DNA of 49,529 bases from Planctomycetota bacterium (GCA_016794565.1 JAEUHQ010000193.1:1-49529), one strand, 5' to 3'; counted from the stretch's first letter, positions 1 through 8,807 are shown. Notes: generated from the sequence alone by a model not told the origin. Made by a program: numbers and translations.

Positions 1-753
1 AGCAGCAGCGCACTCGGCACGGACCATCGGCTGCTGGACCAGGCCACGCAGGAGCTGCAGACGGTCTACGACACCCGCTCGCCGAACCGCCACGAGCCGG
101 CGCTGCTGCTGACGTGGGCGATGGCGCAGCAGAAGCAGGGCCGGCGACGGCTCGGCGAAGAACTGCGACTGCGTGGCCAGGCGTCGCGCTCCCCCGACAA
201 AGGCGACCTCGAAGCGAAGGCCGACGCGCAGCGCGCGGATGCCGTGGCATTCCTCGACGAGGCCCGTTCGGCGCTGAAGGTGCTGGTCGGACGCGGTGAA
301 CTGCTGCGTATCGCCCACAACCACCTCCTGCAGATCGCGCAGGACCTCGGCGACGATGCGGCGTTCGCCGACGCCGCGAAGGCCTACTTCGCGCAGTGCG
401 CGAAGGACCAGACCGCCGTCCGCCGCGAGATCGCCCAGACCGTCGACCCGACGTACGAGGCCGAGCAGACGCGGGCGCTCCGTGCGCTCGAAGGCGAAGA
501 ACTCGCGGTGCGCTCCCTGCTCGCCGAGCACTGCTACACGCGCCAGCGCTTCGACGAGGCACTCGTGCAACTGAACCGCGTGCTCGAGCTCGATCCGCAG
601 CGCACGGTCGACTACTACAACCGCGGCCGCACGCTCCTCGAGCTGAAGCGGAACGACGAAGCCAAGACGGACTTCCGTCGCTTCCTCGCGATGCCGGCTT
701 CCGAGACGGCGACCGAGAAGCGCACCCTCGCGCTGCGCGCCCTCGAGCAGTGA
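1..753 (+). CDS. TPR-repeat protein, 5'-truncated by the window edge
   Basis: The frame is open from the first base and ends with TGA at 751-753, so the true start lies outside the window; 250 codons are visible. The C-terminal part is helical and contains a recognisable tetratricopeptide repeat (around LLAEHCYTRQRFDEALVQL followed by a second helix pair ending in LDPQRTVDYYNRGRTL). The rest is rich in Ala, Glu, Arg and Leu and looks alpha-helical throughout. TPR domains are protein-protein interaction scaffolds; no enzymatic motif is visible. Its stop codon overlaps the GTG start of rnpA (GTGA), so the genes are probably co-transcribed. Many such genes in related bacteria encode surface or export-linked TPR proteins, but with the N-terminus missing I cannot say whether it is exported. 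Confidence 0.75.
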   Translation, partial: SSSALGTDHRLLDQATQELQTVYDTRSPNRHEPALLLTWAMAQQKQGRRRLGEELRLRGQASRSPDKGDLEAKADAQRADAVAFLDEARSALKVLVGRGELLRIAHNHLLQIAQDLGDDAAFADAAKAYFAQCAKDQTAVRREIAQTVDPTYEAEQTRALRALEGEELAVRSLLAEHCYTRQRFDEALVQLNRVLELDPQRTVDYYNRGRTLLELKRNDEAKTDFRRFLAMPASETATEKRTLALRALEQ

Positions 754-1157
754 CCAACGGCGAACGGCCGACCCTGCGGCGCGACCAACGCCTCCTCACG
801 CAGCAGCACTTCCGCCGCGTCTACCAGCGCGGCCGCCGCGCTTCGGGCCGATGGATGACCGTCGTCGCGTGCGGCGGCGGCCCGCGGCACACCGATCGGC
901 CGACGCGCCTCGGCGTCTCCGTGAGCAAGGACCACGGCGGCGCAGTGCGGCGCAACAAGCTGAAGCGACTCCTGCGCGAGGCGTTCCGGCTCGAACGGCA
1001 CCGCATGCCATCGGCCATCGACGTGGTGCTGATCCCCCGCCAACGGCCCGATCGTTTCCCGCTCGCGGAACTGCGCACCGAGGTCGTCGCGCTCGTGCTG
1101 CGCGCCGTCGGCACGTCCGCCGATCCGCGACCGCCGAGGGAGGACCGCCGCCCATGA
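750..1157 (+). CDS. rnpA: Ribonuclease P protein component
   Basis: A 135-residue basic protein, the protein subunit that helps the RNase P RNA bind pre-tRNA and remove 5' leaders. The hallmark RNR-type motif is present as RRNKLKRLLREAFRL at about residues 67-81, preceded by the strand LGVSVSKDHGGAVRRN. The N-terminal RRDQRLLTQQHFRRVYQRGRR matches the family start. I chose GTG at 750 because it overlaps the upstream stop codon by 4 nt and gives a normal family length. Its own TGA overlaps the ATG of yidD in the same way (ATGA). The rnpA-yidD order is the classical one; rpmH would normally precede rnpA but a TPR gene does so here, and yidC does not follow. Confidence 0.93.
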   Translation: MTNGERPTLRRDQRLLTQQHFRRVYQRGRRASGRWMTVVACGGGPRHTDRPTRLGVSVSKDHGGAVRRNKLKRLLREAFRLERHRMPSAIDVVLIPRQRPDRFPLAELRTEVVALVLRAVGTSADPRPPREDRRP

Positions 1158-1393
1158 GGTGGCTCTTCATGTTGCCGGTCTGGCTCTACCAGAGGCTCGT
1201 GGGCCCATGGAAGCCGGCGACCTGCCGTTTCCGCCCGACGTGCTCGTGCTACGCGATGGAAGCGCTGCGCGCGCACGGCGCCCTGCGCGGATCGTGGCTC
1301 ACCGTTCGCCGCCTCGCGCGCTGCCATCCGTTCTGCGAGCCCGGTTTCGATCCGGTGCCGCCGCGCACGGAACGGCGCCCGAGCCGCGCCTGA
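1154..1393 (+). CDS. yidD: Membrane protein insertion efficiency factor YidD
   Basis: A 79-residue protein of the YidD family (DUF37/haemolytic domain), which assists YidC-dependent membrane insertion at the inner face of the cytoplasmic membrane. The family signature is clear: an amphipathic N-terminus (LPVWLYQRLVGPW), then the cysteine-rich core CRFRPTCSCYAMEALRAHGA, and the C-terminal RCHPFCEPGFDPVP motif. The ATG at 1154 overlaps the rnpA stop by 4 nt, giving an rnpA-yidD transcriptional unit. The gene ends 37 bp before the convergent mrfB stop. yidC is usually next in this locus but is not in this window. Confidence 0.93.
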   Translation: MRWLFMLPVWLYQRLVGPWKPATCRFRPTCSCYAMEALRAHGALRGSWLTVRRLARCHPFCEPGFDPVPPRTERRPSRA

Positions 1394-1430
1394 GCCGACG
1401 CGTGCCGCGATTCCGCGCGCCCGCTGCGGG

Positions 1431-2285
1431 TCAGACGGATCGGCCCGCCAGCACACCGAGCAGCGCCACCAGACTCAGCACGTCGAGACGGTTGTGTTCG
1501 AGCACACGGTCCACGGGGCCCGAGCCGTCGCGAATCCAATCGAGGAACGCCGCGGGCGCTTCGCTGCCCGGCAGGTCGTCGGTGCGAACCACGCCGAGCA
1601 GGCGCTCTTCGACGGTGCGGAGCCGCGCGTCGGGAAGGCTCCTGCCGTGCGATCGCCGCACGAGGTGGTAGAGGTCGAGGTGGCGTTGCGTCAGCACCGG
1701 CGAACGCACCTTGTGCACGGCCATGCGCGCCGCGATGCGATGGCGGTCGTAGCTCTTGCCGACGAACGTCACGGGCACCGGGAACTCGCGGAGGCGCGCG
1801 GCGACGTGCCGCAGCATCGCCGGCTCCTCGCCGAAGTCGCGCAGGAAGAGCTGCTCGAGCACCAGATCCTCGCCGCGGAAGAACGCGAGCCCGTATGCGA
1901 ACACCGTCGTGCCCGCACCGCCCGCGAGGCCGGTCGTCTCGGTGTCCAGGAAGAGGCACTCGCGAGGATCGAGCGCCGCGAACCCGGGATCCTTCGCCAG
2001 CGCAGCGAGTCGTTCGCCGTCGAGGTCGCGCGCCGCACCGAGCCGTGCCGAGCCGTGCAACGACGCGAGGGGGTAACGAAGTTCACGTCGCCAGAGCGCT
2101 TCGGCTCCGGCCGCCGCGGGTTCGGCGGGCGGCAGTTCGACGCGGGGGCGGCGCGGCAGGCGCGCGAGACGCTGCTGCAGGAACGCACGCAGCGCGGGGT
2201 CGCGCTCGGATGCACGCGACGGCGGCGCGTCGGCGCGCGGGACGCGGAAGACGCGCCGAAGCCGTTCCCGGTCCGGCGCTACCAC
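1431..2285 (-). CDS. mrfB: MrfB/YprB-like DEDD-family exonuclease
   Basis: A 284-residue protein with the ribonuclease-H-like exonuclease fold of the YprB family. The DxE motif is FLDTETTGL (D114, E116), followed by GKSYD (D180) and EHNRLDVLSL (H264, D268), consistent with a DEDDh metal site. In Bacillus subtilis, MrfB (YprB) is the exonuclease partner of the helicase MrfA (YprA) in a UvrABC-independent excision pathway for mitomycin C lesions. Here it sits directly downstream of an MrfA-like helicase, starting at a GTG (2285) that overlaps the helicase stop by 7 nt, so translation is probably coupled. The N-terminal 100 residues are poorly conserved and Arg/Pro-rich. The pairing is visible; activity on mitomycin adducts in this organism is inferred. 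Confidence 0.85.
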   Translation of the reverse strand: MVAPDRERLRRVFRVPRADAPPSRASERDPALRAFLQQRLARLPRRPRVELPPAEPAAAGAEALWRRELRYPLASLHGSARLGAARDLDGERLAALAKDPGFAALDPRECLFLDTETTGLAGGAGTTVFAYGLAFFRGEDLVLEQLFLRDFGEEPAMLRHVAARLREFPVPVTFVGKSYDRHRIAARMAVHKVRSPVLTQRHLDLYHLVRRSHGRSLPDARLRTVEERLLGVVRTDDLPGSEAPAAFLDWIRDGSGPVDRVLEHNRLDVLSLVALLGVLAGRSV

Positions 2286-4594
2286 GCGGCCTCCGCCGTG
2301 TGTTCCGTCGCCGCCGCCTCGCCGAGCATCGCGCGCAAGATGCCGACCGCGACCGCCTTGCTGCGCGGCCCGAGGCTCGCCTGCGGCCCGACGCACGACG
2401 GGCATCCGCTGCGGCACGTGCACCGCTCCGCGAGGCGCAGCGCGGCGCCGAGGATCTCGCGGTGTGCGTGGAAGATGCGCTCCGTGAGTCCGACGCCGCT
2501 CGGCACACGGTCGTAGAGAACCAGGGTCGGCGCTTCGAAGTGCGGGTGCAGCGCCTCGGCGAGCACCCGGACATCGCCGGGATCGACGCGCACGAACAGC
2601 GGCACCAGCCCCTGCAGCAGCTCCCCCACGCCCTGAAGGCAACTCGCTTCGCCGCCCTTGCGCAGTCCGAGGCGAGCGACGAGTTCCGGCTTCAGCACGA
2701 GAGCACACGCCTCGGTCTCGAACTCCTCTGGCGGCAGGTTGATCTCGCCGATGCCGACGTTCTCACGCGTGTAGAACTTGATCTTCTTGAACGCCTTGGC
2801 GAGCGTGCTGACGTGCACGCCACCGCGGTGCGCGACGTACCCGCCGTGGTCCTGATGCTCGTCGAGATGCAGCACCTTGACCTCGGTCTCGGTGTCGGCC
2901 TCCGTGTAGAAGTCGGCGTCGATGCGGCGGACGAACGCGCGGCGGTCGTCGTAGTCGAAGCGCTCGACGAGCCACGTGTCACCCTGATGGCCGTAGATCG
3001 CGCCCTCGTGCACTTCGGTGATCGCCGACGGTCGATCGATCTCCGCGAGGATCGTCTTCGACTCGACGTCCTGGATCGTGACGTTGTCCATGTCGGCGGC
3101 GGTGAGGCTCACGCCGTCGGCCGGATAGGTGCGGTCCGCGTAGTGGAAGCGCCCCGCCTGGTGCACGAGCACACCGAGGTCGTGCGTCAAGAACTCGAGC
3201 ACGTCGCGCGTGCCCGCAGCCTGCCCGAAGGACTCGTCCTCGTCGAACGGCAGCTCGAACGCCGCGCAACGCACGTGGTTGGTCAGGATGATCGCGTTGT
3301 CCGGGTCGATGCTCACCGCGTCCCGCGGCGCGTCGAACAGGAACCCGGGGTGCTGCATCAGGAACTGGTCCATCGCGTCACTGCGTGCGACGAGCACCAC
3401 GGCGCTCTCCTGGGTGCGGCGGCCGACGCGGCCCGCGCGCTGGAAGGTGCTCGAAACCGTGCCCGGGTAGCCGACGAGCACGCACACGTCCAGGCTCCCG
3501 ATGTCGACGCCGAGTTCGAGTGCATTGGTCGACACGACGGTGCGGATCGTGCCGTCGCGCAGGCCCTTCTCGATCGATCGGCGGAGGTTCGGGAGGTAGC
3601 CGCCGCGGTAACCGGCGACCCGCTCCTGGTCGACGTGCCGCGCCTTCGCCTCGTCGCGCAGGTACTTCAGCAGCACTTCCGTCTGCCGACGCGAACGCGC
3701 GAAGAAGATCGACTGCAGGTCGCTCTTCAGCAGCCATCCGCCGAGCTGGCGCGCCGCCTCGCTGGCGGGCACACGCAGACCGGAGGCCGCGGAGACGACC
3801 TTGGGATTCAAGAAGACGTAGTGTTTGCCGCCGCGCGGACTGCCGTCGCGATCGACGACCTGCACCGGTTTCTCGAAGAGGCGGCGGCCGTGTTCGCCGG
3901 CGTTGCTGATCGTCGCCGACGCGCCGCAGAACACAGGGTCGCTGCCGTAGTGACGACAGATGCGCGACAAGCGCCGGAGAACGTTCGCGACGTGCGAGCC
4001 GTAGATGCCGGACAGCGTGTGCAGTTCGTCGACGACGACGTAGCGCAGGCCGGTGAAGAGCCCCTGCCACTTCGTGTGGTTCGGCAGGATGCCCGCGTGC
4101 AGCATGTGCGGGTTGGTGAGAACGAGAGTGCCGTGTTCGCGCAGCGCCTGGCGCACGGCCGGTGGCGTGTCCCCGTCGTACACCGCGACCGTGAGGTCGG
4201 AGCGGCCCGTCGCGGCGAGCAGCTTCTCGACGTCGGCCATCTGGTCGCGCGCCAGCGCCTTCGTCGGATAGAGGTAGAGAGCGCGCGCGTCGAGGCCGTC
4301 GCGCAAGAGCGCGTCGAGCACGGGCAGGTGGTAGGCGAGCGACTTGCCCGACGCCGTCGACGTCGCGAGCACCGTGTGCCGGCCCGCGTGCAGGTGGTCC
4401 GCCGCGTCGGCCTGGTGGGAGTACAACTCGACGATGCCGCGCCGTTCGAGGGCCGTTCGCAGGTCGCCGTGCAACCACTCCGGCACCGGGGCCATCCGCG
4501 CGGGCCGCGGCTCCTGCCGGTGCCACGCGGCGACCGCGCCCGGTGCGTCGTCGGCACCGGCCCGCAGACGGCGCACGAACTCGCTCAGATCCAC
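2279..4594 (-). CDS. mrfA: MrfA/YprA-like DEAD/H-box helicase with DUF1998 domain
   Basis: A 771-residue superfamily 2 helicase. Motif I is ATSTASGKS (about 77-85), motif II is DELH (189-192), motif III is SAT (226-228), and the second RecA lobe carries VSTNALELGVDIGSLDV and the QRAGRVGRR motif VI. The C-terminal DUF1998 region holds a four-cysteine cluster, CTCRSGCPSC (C725, C727, C731, C734), as in MrfA and fungal Hrq1. These enzymes are 3'-5' DNA helicases; B. subtilis MrfA works with MrfB in repair of mitomycin C damage. The neighbouring gene is an MrfB-like exonuclease overlapping by 7 nt, which supports the same role. The start ATG at 4594 is preceded by GAGG about 12 nt upstream. A long antisense open frame covers this gene and is a GC artefact. 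Confidence 0.9.
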   Translation of the reverse strand: MDLSEFVRRLRAGADDAPGAVAAWHRQEPRPARMAPVPEWLHGDLRTALERRGIVELYSHQADAADHLHAGRHTVLATSTASGKSLAYHLPVLDALLRDGLDARALYLYPTKALARDQMADVEKLLAATGRSDLTVAVYDGDTPPAVRQALREHGTLVLTNPHMLHAGILPNHTKWQGLFTGLRYVVVDELHTLSGIYGSHVANVLRRLSRICRHYGSDPVFCGASATISNAGEHGRRLFEKPVQVVDRDGSPRGGKHYVFLNPKVVSAASGLRVPASEAARQLGGWLLKSDLQSIFFARSRRQTEVLLKYLRDEAKARHVDQERVAGYRGGYLPNLRRSIEKGLRDGTIRTVVSTNALELGVDIGSLDVCVLVGYPGTVSSTFQRAGRVGRRTQESAVVLVARSDAMDQFLMQHPGFLFDAPRDAVSIDPDNAIILTNHVRCAAFELPFDEDESFGQAAGTRDVLEFLTHDLGVLVHQAGRFHYADRTYPADGVSLTAADMDNVTIQDVESKTILAEIDRPSAITEVHEGAIYGHQGDTWLVERFDYDDRRAFVRRIDADFYTEADTETEVKVLHLDEHQDHGGYVAHRGGVHVSTLAKAFKKIKFYTRENVGIGEINLPPEEFETEACALVLKPELVARLGLRKGGEASCLQGVGELLQGLVPLFVRVDPGDVRVLAEALHPHFEAPTLVLYDRVPSGVGLTERIFHAHREILGAALRLAERCTCRSGCPSCVGPQASLGPRSKAVAVGILRAMLGEAAATEHTAEAAW

Positions 4595-4630
4595 GAACGG
4601 ACCTCGTGCTGGTACCCACCCATCGCAGCG

Positions 4631-4659
4631 AAGCTACCGCACACACGAACGAAAGCCAA
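4631..4659 (-). promoter_or_regulatory. Possible promoter of mrfA-mrfB
   Basis: On the minus strand TTGGCT (4654-4659), a 17-nt spacer and TAGCTT (4631-4636) lie 36 nt upstream of the mrfA start, in a locally less GC-rich patch. Matches to the sigma-70 consensus are partial (4/6 and 3/6), so this is a weak prediction. Confidence 0.28.
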
Positions 4660-4743
4660 ACCTCCGATCCGTCCCCCGCCGTGACGAACGCGACAGCGAC
4701 CCGCACGAGCATGTTCCGCGAGCTATGGTCTTCGCGCCCTTCC

Positions 4744-5280
4744 ATGGCCCCGCTCGAGACCGTCCTCGCCGACGCGGCACTGGCCGCGAGCCTCCTGACC
4801 AGCGTCATCCTCGCGAACTGCTGGGGCGGACTGTGCGGCATCGGACCCGACGACGACGACACGACGCTCGCCGGGTTCGGCTCGGTGTTCGTCTACACAC
4901 CCGTGCGCTGGGGCCTCGCGCTGCTCGGACTCGTGATCGCGACCGCGCACGGCGCCCTGCACGGCGCGCTCGGCGACGACACCGTGTCCCTCACGCTGCT
5001 CGTCGGCGGCCACGGCATGCTCGGCGCGCTGTCGCTGCTGTGGCTCGAACGCGGCCTGCGTCGCGTCCGCCGCCATCACGCCGTGCCGCGCGCGTTCAGC
5101 CTGCTCGGGGGCGTGCTGGTGCCGCTGCCGGTGTTCGTGCTCGCCGGCGTCGGGTGCAACGGCGACTGGCTCGGCGCCGGTCCGGTGACGCTGACGATGG
5201 GCACGCTCGCGGTGTTCGGCGTGCACTACGCCGCCTGGCGCGCCGGCAAGAACGCACGCTCGCTGCGCAGTGCGATCTGA
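4744..5280 (+). CDS. Uncharacterised multi-pass membrane protein
   Basis: A small integral membrane protein of 178 residues from the ATG at 4744. In-frame ATG (4711) and GTG (4681) codons would add 11 or 21 mostly polar residues; no clear ribosome binding site decides between them. Five hydrophobic segments are visible, around LAASLLTSVILANCWGG, WGLALLGLVIATAHGAL, LTLLVGGHGMLGALSLLWL, LLGGVLVPLPVFVLAGVGC and MGTLAVFGVHYAAW. A short acidic loop with DDDDTT lies between the first two. I recognise no family. It is divergent from mrfA, across a 149-bp gap, and convergent with the S9 peptidase gene. Confidence 0.6.
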   Translation: MAPLETVLADAALAASLLTSVILANCWGGLCGIGPDDDDTTLAGFGSVFVYTPVRWGLALLGLVIATAHGALHGALGDDTVSLTLLVGGHGMLGALSLLWLERGLRRVRRHHAVPRAFSLLGGVLVPLPVFVLAGVGCNGDWLGAGPVTLTMGTLAVFGVHYAAWRAGKNARSLRSAI

Positions 5281-5289
5281 ACGCGCCCG

Positions 5290-7599
5290 TCACCGCGGCC
5301 CGGCGGGCACGCGGCGTTTCAGGAAGTCGGACAGCGCCGCGTAGAGATGCGCGCGCGTGTTCTCGCCCTCGACGATCGCATGTGTGCGGTTCGGATAGGC
5401 GAGGTACTCGAACTGCTTGTCGTGCGCGACCAGTTCGTCGAACAGGCGCTCGCTGTGCTGGAAGTGCACGTTGTCGTCGCCGGTGCCGTGCACGAGCAGC
5501 AGGTGCGCCTTCAGGTTCTTAGCGAACGTGATCGGCGAACACTCGCGGTAGACCTCCGGCACCTCGCGCGGGTCGCCGGTGTAGCGCTCCTGGTAGATCG
5601 TGTCGTAGAGCGAGATGTCGGTCACGGGCGCCACCGACATGCCTGCGCAGAACAGGTCCGGGTAGCGGAACAGCATGTTGAGCGTCATCGCGCCGCCACC
5701 GGACCAGCCCCAGATCGCCAGCCGCAACTCGTCCATCCACGTGAACTGCTCGCACAGTTTGGTGACCGCGAGGTTCCAGTCGTGCGAGCTGGTGACGCCG
5801 ATCTTCTGGTAGAGCGCCTTCCTCCAGTCGCGTCCCTTCGGCGCCGGCGTGCCGCGCGCGTCGACGGACATCACCACGTAGCCTTGCTGCGTGAGCCAGC
5901 GGTGGAAGAGGTGGTGTGAGAGGAACCACGTGTCCTTCACCGTCTGCGACCAGGGCTCGCCGTAGACGTGGAACACGACGGGCCACTTCTTCGCGTCGTC
6001 GAAGTCCGGCGGATGCATCACCCAGCCGTCGAGGGTCACGCCCGGCTCGATCTCGACCTGGAAGAACTCGTTCTGACCCTTGGCGACCGCGTCGTAGCGC
6101 GCCCGCAGCTTCGTGTTGTCGACCAGAACCCGAACGCGCTCGTGCGACGGCAGACGCACGAGGTCGATGACCGGCGGCATGTCGAATGCCGACCGCGTGT
6201 GGATCGCCAGCGAGCCGTCGGTGCTGATCTGGTACTCGTGCCACCCGGGCGCTTTCGTCTCCCCGACCATCTCCGCGTAGCGTCGCGGCAACACTCCCTC
6301 GACCGTGAGCGCCTGTGGCGCCGTCCCGTCCAGGGGGACCCGGTAGAGACCGCTCTGCGTCGCATACTGCGGGGCCGCGCGCACGTAGAGCAGCCCTTTG
6401 TCGATGTCGGCGAAATCGACGGACATCACGTCGAACCCTCTGGTCAACGCCAGCTTCGTCACCAGCACTTCCTTGCCGCGGGTGTCCCAGCAGATGCGAC
6501 CGGCCTGGCGCACACGCCGGTCACCTGGCTCGGAGAACGCGGTGTCGCTCGTCCAGAAGAACCAGTTGCCCTCGTCCAGCCACGCGAAGTCGTCGCGCAC
6601 GTCGACGTACGCTTCGTCCTTCTCTTGGTGCACGACACGCACGGCGCCCGTCGCGACGTCGCAGCCGAGCACGCGCAGCTCGTTCTGCTTCCGCGGCAGC
6701 CACTGCACCAGGAGTTCCTTGCCGCCCGGATGCCATTCCATGCGCGCGAGGTAGGTCTCGCGCGGATCCCCCGGCGTCTGCATCCAGACCGTGTCACCGC
6801 CGCTCGCCGCGACCACACCGATGCGGCAGCTCGAGTTCGTCGTGCCCGCCTTCGGGTACTGCACCGGCACGATCCGCGAGTAGCGGTCCGACAGGTTGTC
6901 GACCATGAAGAACTCGCCGACGCCACTGCAATCGAGCTGCCAGTACGCAATCGAGCTGCCGTCCGGACTCCAGCGGAAGCCGTCGCGGCAGTCGAACTCC
7001 TCTTCGTAGACCCAGTCGAACGTGCCGTTGATCACGGTCTTGCTGCCATCCTTCGTGAGCCGCGTGCGCTTGCCGTCGGCCACCGCTTCGACCCACAAGT
7101 CGTTGCCCGACACGAAGGCCACGCGATCGCCCTTCGGCGACCACTTCGCGAACATGAGCGACGACTTCGGCAGGTCGCCGCCGAGCCGTCGCGGCGCCGC
7201 TTCGCCCGCGACGTCGACGACGAAGTACTCGCCTCGTGTGTTCTGGCGCCACACCCGTTCGCTGTCGGTGAACACCAGCGCCTTCGTTCCGTCCGGCGAC
7301 AGCACGTAGCTCTCGATCGCGAGCGGCCGGTCGCGGCCGACGACCCGCAGCACTTTCTGCGCCACGAGAACTTCGCGCGCGCCGGTCACCGCCTCGTAGC
7401 GGACCAGTTCGACGCACGTGCGATCCGGCGAAGGCTCGAGCGTCGCGTAGTGGGCGCCGTCGATCCACGCGACCGGCCCGAACGCCTCGGCGCGGAACTC
7501 GCCCGACGTGATGCGGTGCGCGTCGAGGCGCGCCGGATCCTGCGCGCCGATCGCGACCGCCAACAACCACGGAAACGCCGCCGGGAGGATCCTCGTCAC
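5290..7599 (-). CDS. Dipeptidyl peptidase IV-like exported serine peptidase (S9B)
   Basis: A 769-residue prolyl-oligopeptidase-family enzyme. The N-terminus (MTRILPAAFPWLLAVAIGAQ) is a signal peptide, so the protein acts outside the cytoplasm. The first two thirds form the beta-propeller DPP4_N domain, including the RWSPDGSSIAYWQLD and FDWVYEEEF motifs; the latter supplies the Glu-Glu pair that binds the substrate amino terminus in DPP-IV. The C-terminal alpha/beta hydrolase has GWSGGG (nucleophile near S633), HGTGDDNVHF (Asp near 708/709) and NRTHAI (His near 740), spacing almost identical to human DPP-IV. The expected activity is removal of N-terminal X-Pro dipeptides. It follows the gene at 7625-8074 by only 25 bp and is probably co-transcribed with it. 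Such peptidases are common in protein-scavenging bacteria. Confidence 0.92.
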   Translation of the reverse strand: MTRILPAAFPWLLAVAIGAQDPARLDAHRITSGEFRAEAFGPVAWIDGAHYATLEPSPDRTCVELVRYEAVTGAREVLVAQKVLRVVGRDRPLAIESYVLSPDGTKALVFTDSERVWRQNTRGEYFVVDVAGEAAPRRLGGDLPKSSLMFAKWSPKGDRVAFVSGNDLWVEAVADGKRTRLTKDGSKTVINGTFDWVYEEEFDCRDGFRWSPDGSSIAYWQLDCSGVGEFFMVDNLSDRYSRIVPVQYPKAGTTNSSCRIGVVAASGGDTVWMQTPGDPRETYLARMEWHPGGKELLVQWLPRKQNELRVLGCDVATGAVRVVHQEKDEAYVDVRDDFAWLDEGNWFFWTSDTAFSEPGDRRVRQAGRICWDTRGKEVLVTKLALTRGFDVMSVDFADIDKGLLYVRAAPQYATQSGLYRVPLDGTAPQALTVEGVLPRRYAEMVGETKAPGWHEYQISTDGSLAIHTRSAFDMPPVIDLVRLPSHERVRVLVDNTKLRARYDAVAKGQNEFFQVEIEPGVTLDGWVMHPPDFDDAKKWPVVFHVYGEPWSQTVKDTWFLSHHLFHRWLTQQGYVVMSVDARGTPAPKGRDWRKALYQKIGVTSSHDWNLAVTKLCEQFTWMDELRLAIWGWSGGGAMTLNMLFRYPDLFCAGMSVAPVTDISLYDTIYQERYTGDPREVPEVYRECSPITFAKNLKAHLLLVHGTGDDNVHFQHSERLFDELVAHDKQFEYLAYPNRTHAIVEGENTRAHLYAALSDFLKRRVPAGPR

Positions 7600-7624
7600 G
7601 CGCCGCAGCGTAGCGGCGCCCAGC

Positions 7625-8074
7625 TCACTTCAGCACGACGGTTCCTGGCACCGCGGCGTCGTTCCCGGTCAGGAGAACCGTGCGCCCCCGGTCGACGAGG
7701 GTCAGTTCGAAGTCGTAGCGCCCCGCCGCGAGGCCGAGGAACGGGATGGTCCCGTCGTCGCGCACACGCGGTGTGATCTCGAGCCAGGGCGTCGCTTCGC
7801 GAGCACCTGCGATGCGGCGCCACACGGTCATCTGCCCGCGACGCCCCGCCCACCCGGTTGCCACTTCGATGCGAGCGGCGGCACTGGCATCCAGCGCGAC
7901 CGGTCCGATTCGCCGCGCCGCGGCCTCGAGCAGCGCCACGTCGGCGAGCGGCGCCGCGGCGGGGACGGCCTCCTTCGGCGCGGCGGAGTCGGGCGCCGGC
8001 CCGTCCAGCGTGACGACGCGGAGCAGGACGACCATCGCTCCGGGGATCACCCACCAACGCAGCGGCTTGCCCAT
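7625..8074 (-). CDS. Uncharacterised membrane-anchored protein
   Basis: A 149-residue protein with one N-terminal hydrophobic segment (about residues 6-22, WWVIPGAMVVLLRVV) that could be a signal anchor. Next comes a short Pro/Ala linker, then a compact region that reads as beta-strand-rich (IEVATGWAGRRGQMTVWRR, TIPFLGLAAGRYDFELTLVD). The pattern of a short Gly turn before YDFELTL resembles the last strands of carboxypeptidase-regulatory or CnaB-like beta sandwiches, a weak resemblance only. It has no catalytic motif. It lies 25 bp upstream of the S9 peptidase gene on the same strand and so probably shares its transcript. Function unknown. Confidence 0.6.
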   Translation of the reverse strand: MGKPLRWWVIPGAMVVLLRVVTLDGPAPDSAAPKEAVPAAAPLADVALLEAAARRIGPVALDASAAARIEVATGWAGRRGQMTVWRRIAGAREATPWLEITPRVRDDGTIPFLGLAAGRYDFELTLVDRGRTVLLTGNDAAVPGTVVLK

Positions 8075-8122
8075 GCGACCGGTTTCGGCCGAATGGCGCC
8101 GCGGACCGAAGCCGACCAGCGA

Positions 8123-8752
8123 TCAGATCGCGCTTTCCACCACGCGACCCGGAGTCCCTTCGGTGGTCGGAGCCGCACCGGCGGCGACCATTCGCTCGAT
8201 CAGCGCCACGATCGCGGGCCACGTCGATCCCTTCTGTCGCGCCTTCGCGACCTGCACGGCACCGGCGACGAAGCGGGCCGGCGGCATACCGTCCACCGCG
8301 CGCTGGAGTACCCAGCGCGTCGCATGGTGTTCGCGCGCGAAGTGCTCGATCGCGCGCAGAGCCGCCTTCGCCGACGCAGCGGAACGGATCGGCGGCAGAT
8401 CGGCGAGCAGGTTCGCTTCGTCACTGCGACGCAGCCAGCGAAGGCGCGCAGGCACCAGCTCGCGGACGACGGCGTCGACGACCAGCCAGCCGCGCACCTT
8501 CTCGACCGCGGCAGAGGCCCGGGTGTTCACGAGGATCGGCACCAGCGGCCGCAACCAGCGGTTGCGGGCTTCGTCGTCCATCGCGTCGTTGCACGCGCGC
8601 ACGAAGGCCGAGAGAACGGGGCACGCGCACCGCGGCTCGTCGCTGTGCGCCTCGCCGGCGAGCCACGCGACCATCTCCATCGCGCACATGCCGTCGTCGC
8701 GTGTCGGATGCGCGCCGCGGCGCAGGGGGAGATCGTCGAACCGTGATGCCAT
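8123..8752 (-). CDS. Conserved protein of unknown function
   Basis: A 209-residue soluble protein. The N-terminal stretch with LPLRRGAH, DGMCAMEMVAWLAGE, HSDEPRCACPVLSAFVRA and RNRWLRPLVPILVNTR matches a conserved protein I have seen repeatedly in actinobacterial and planctomycete genomes, with no assigned function. The two cysteines of CACP and the preceding Met/Cys/Glu motif are the most conserved-looking part. I chose ATG 8752 because this family starts just before the RFDDLPLRRGAH motif; an upstream in-frame ATG at 8791 adds a non-conserved Pro/Ser stretch. The C-terminal half is alpha-helical. It is isolated from its neighbours by 48 bp and 118 bp. Confidence 0.65.
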   Translation of the reverse strand: MASRFDDLPLRRGAHPTRDDGMCAMEMVAWLAGEAHSDEPRCACPVLSAFVRACNDAMDDEARNRWLRPLVPILVNTRASAAVEKVRGWLVVDAVVRELVPARLRWLRRSDEANLLADLPPIRSAASAKAALRAIEHFAREHHATRWVLQRAVDGMPPARFVAGAVQVAKARQKGSTWPAIVALIERMVAAGAAPTTEGTPGRVVESAI

Positions 8753-8807
8753 GGCGGTGTTTCGTGTCGGGGACGGAGAAGGGTATCCCATCCATGGACG
8801 CGTTCAG

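Noticed and set aside
1895..4684. A very long plus-strand open frame opposite mrfA
   Set aside because: It is the antisense of a well-conserved helicase; the translation is Arg/Ala-rich with no domain, as expected from GC-rich third positions.
8081..8118. Imperfect inverted repeat between the genes at 7625-8074 and 8123-8752
   Set aside because: The stem needs two or more bulges and is not stronger than expected in GC-rich intergenic DNA.
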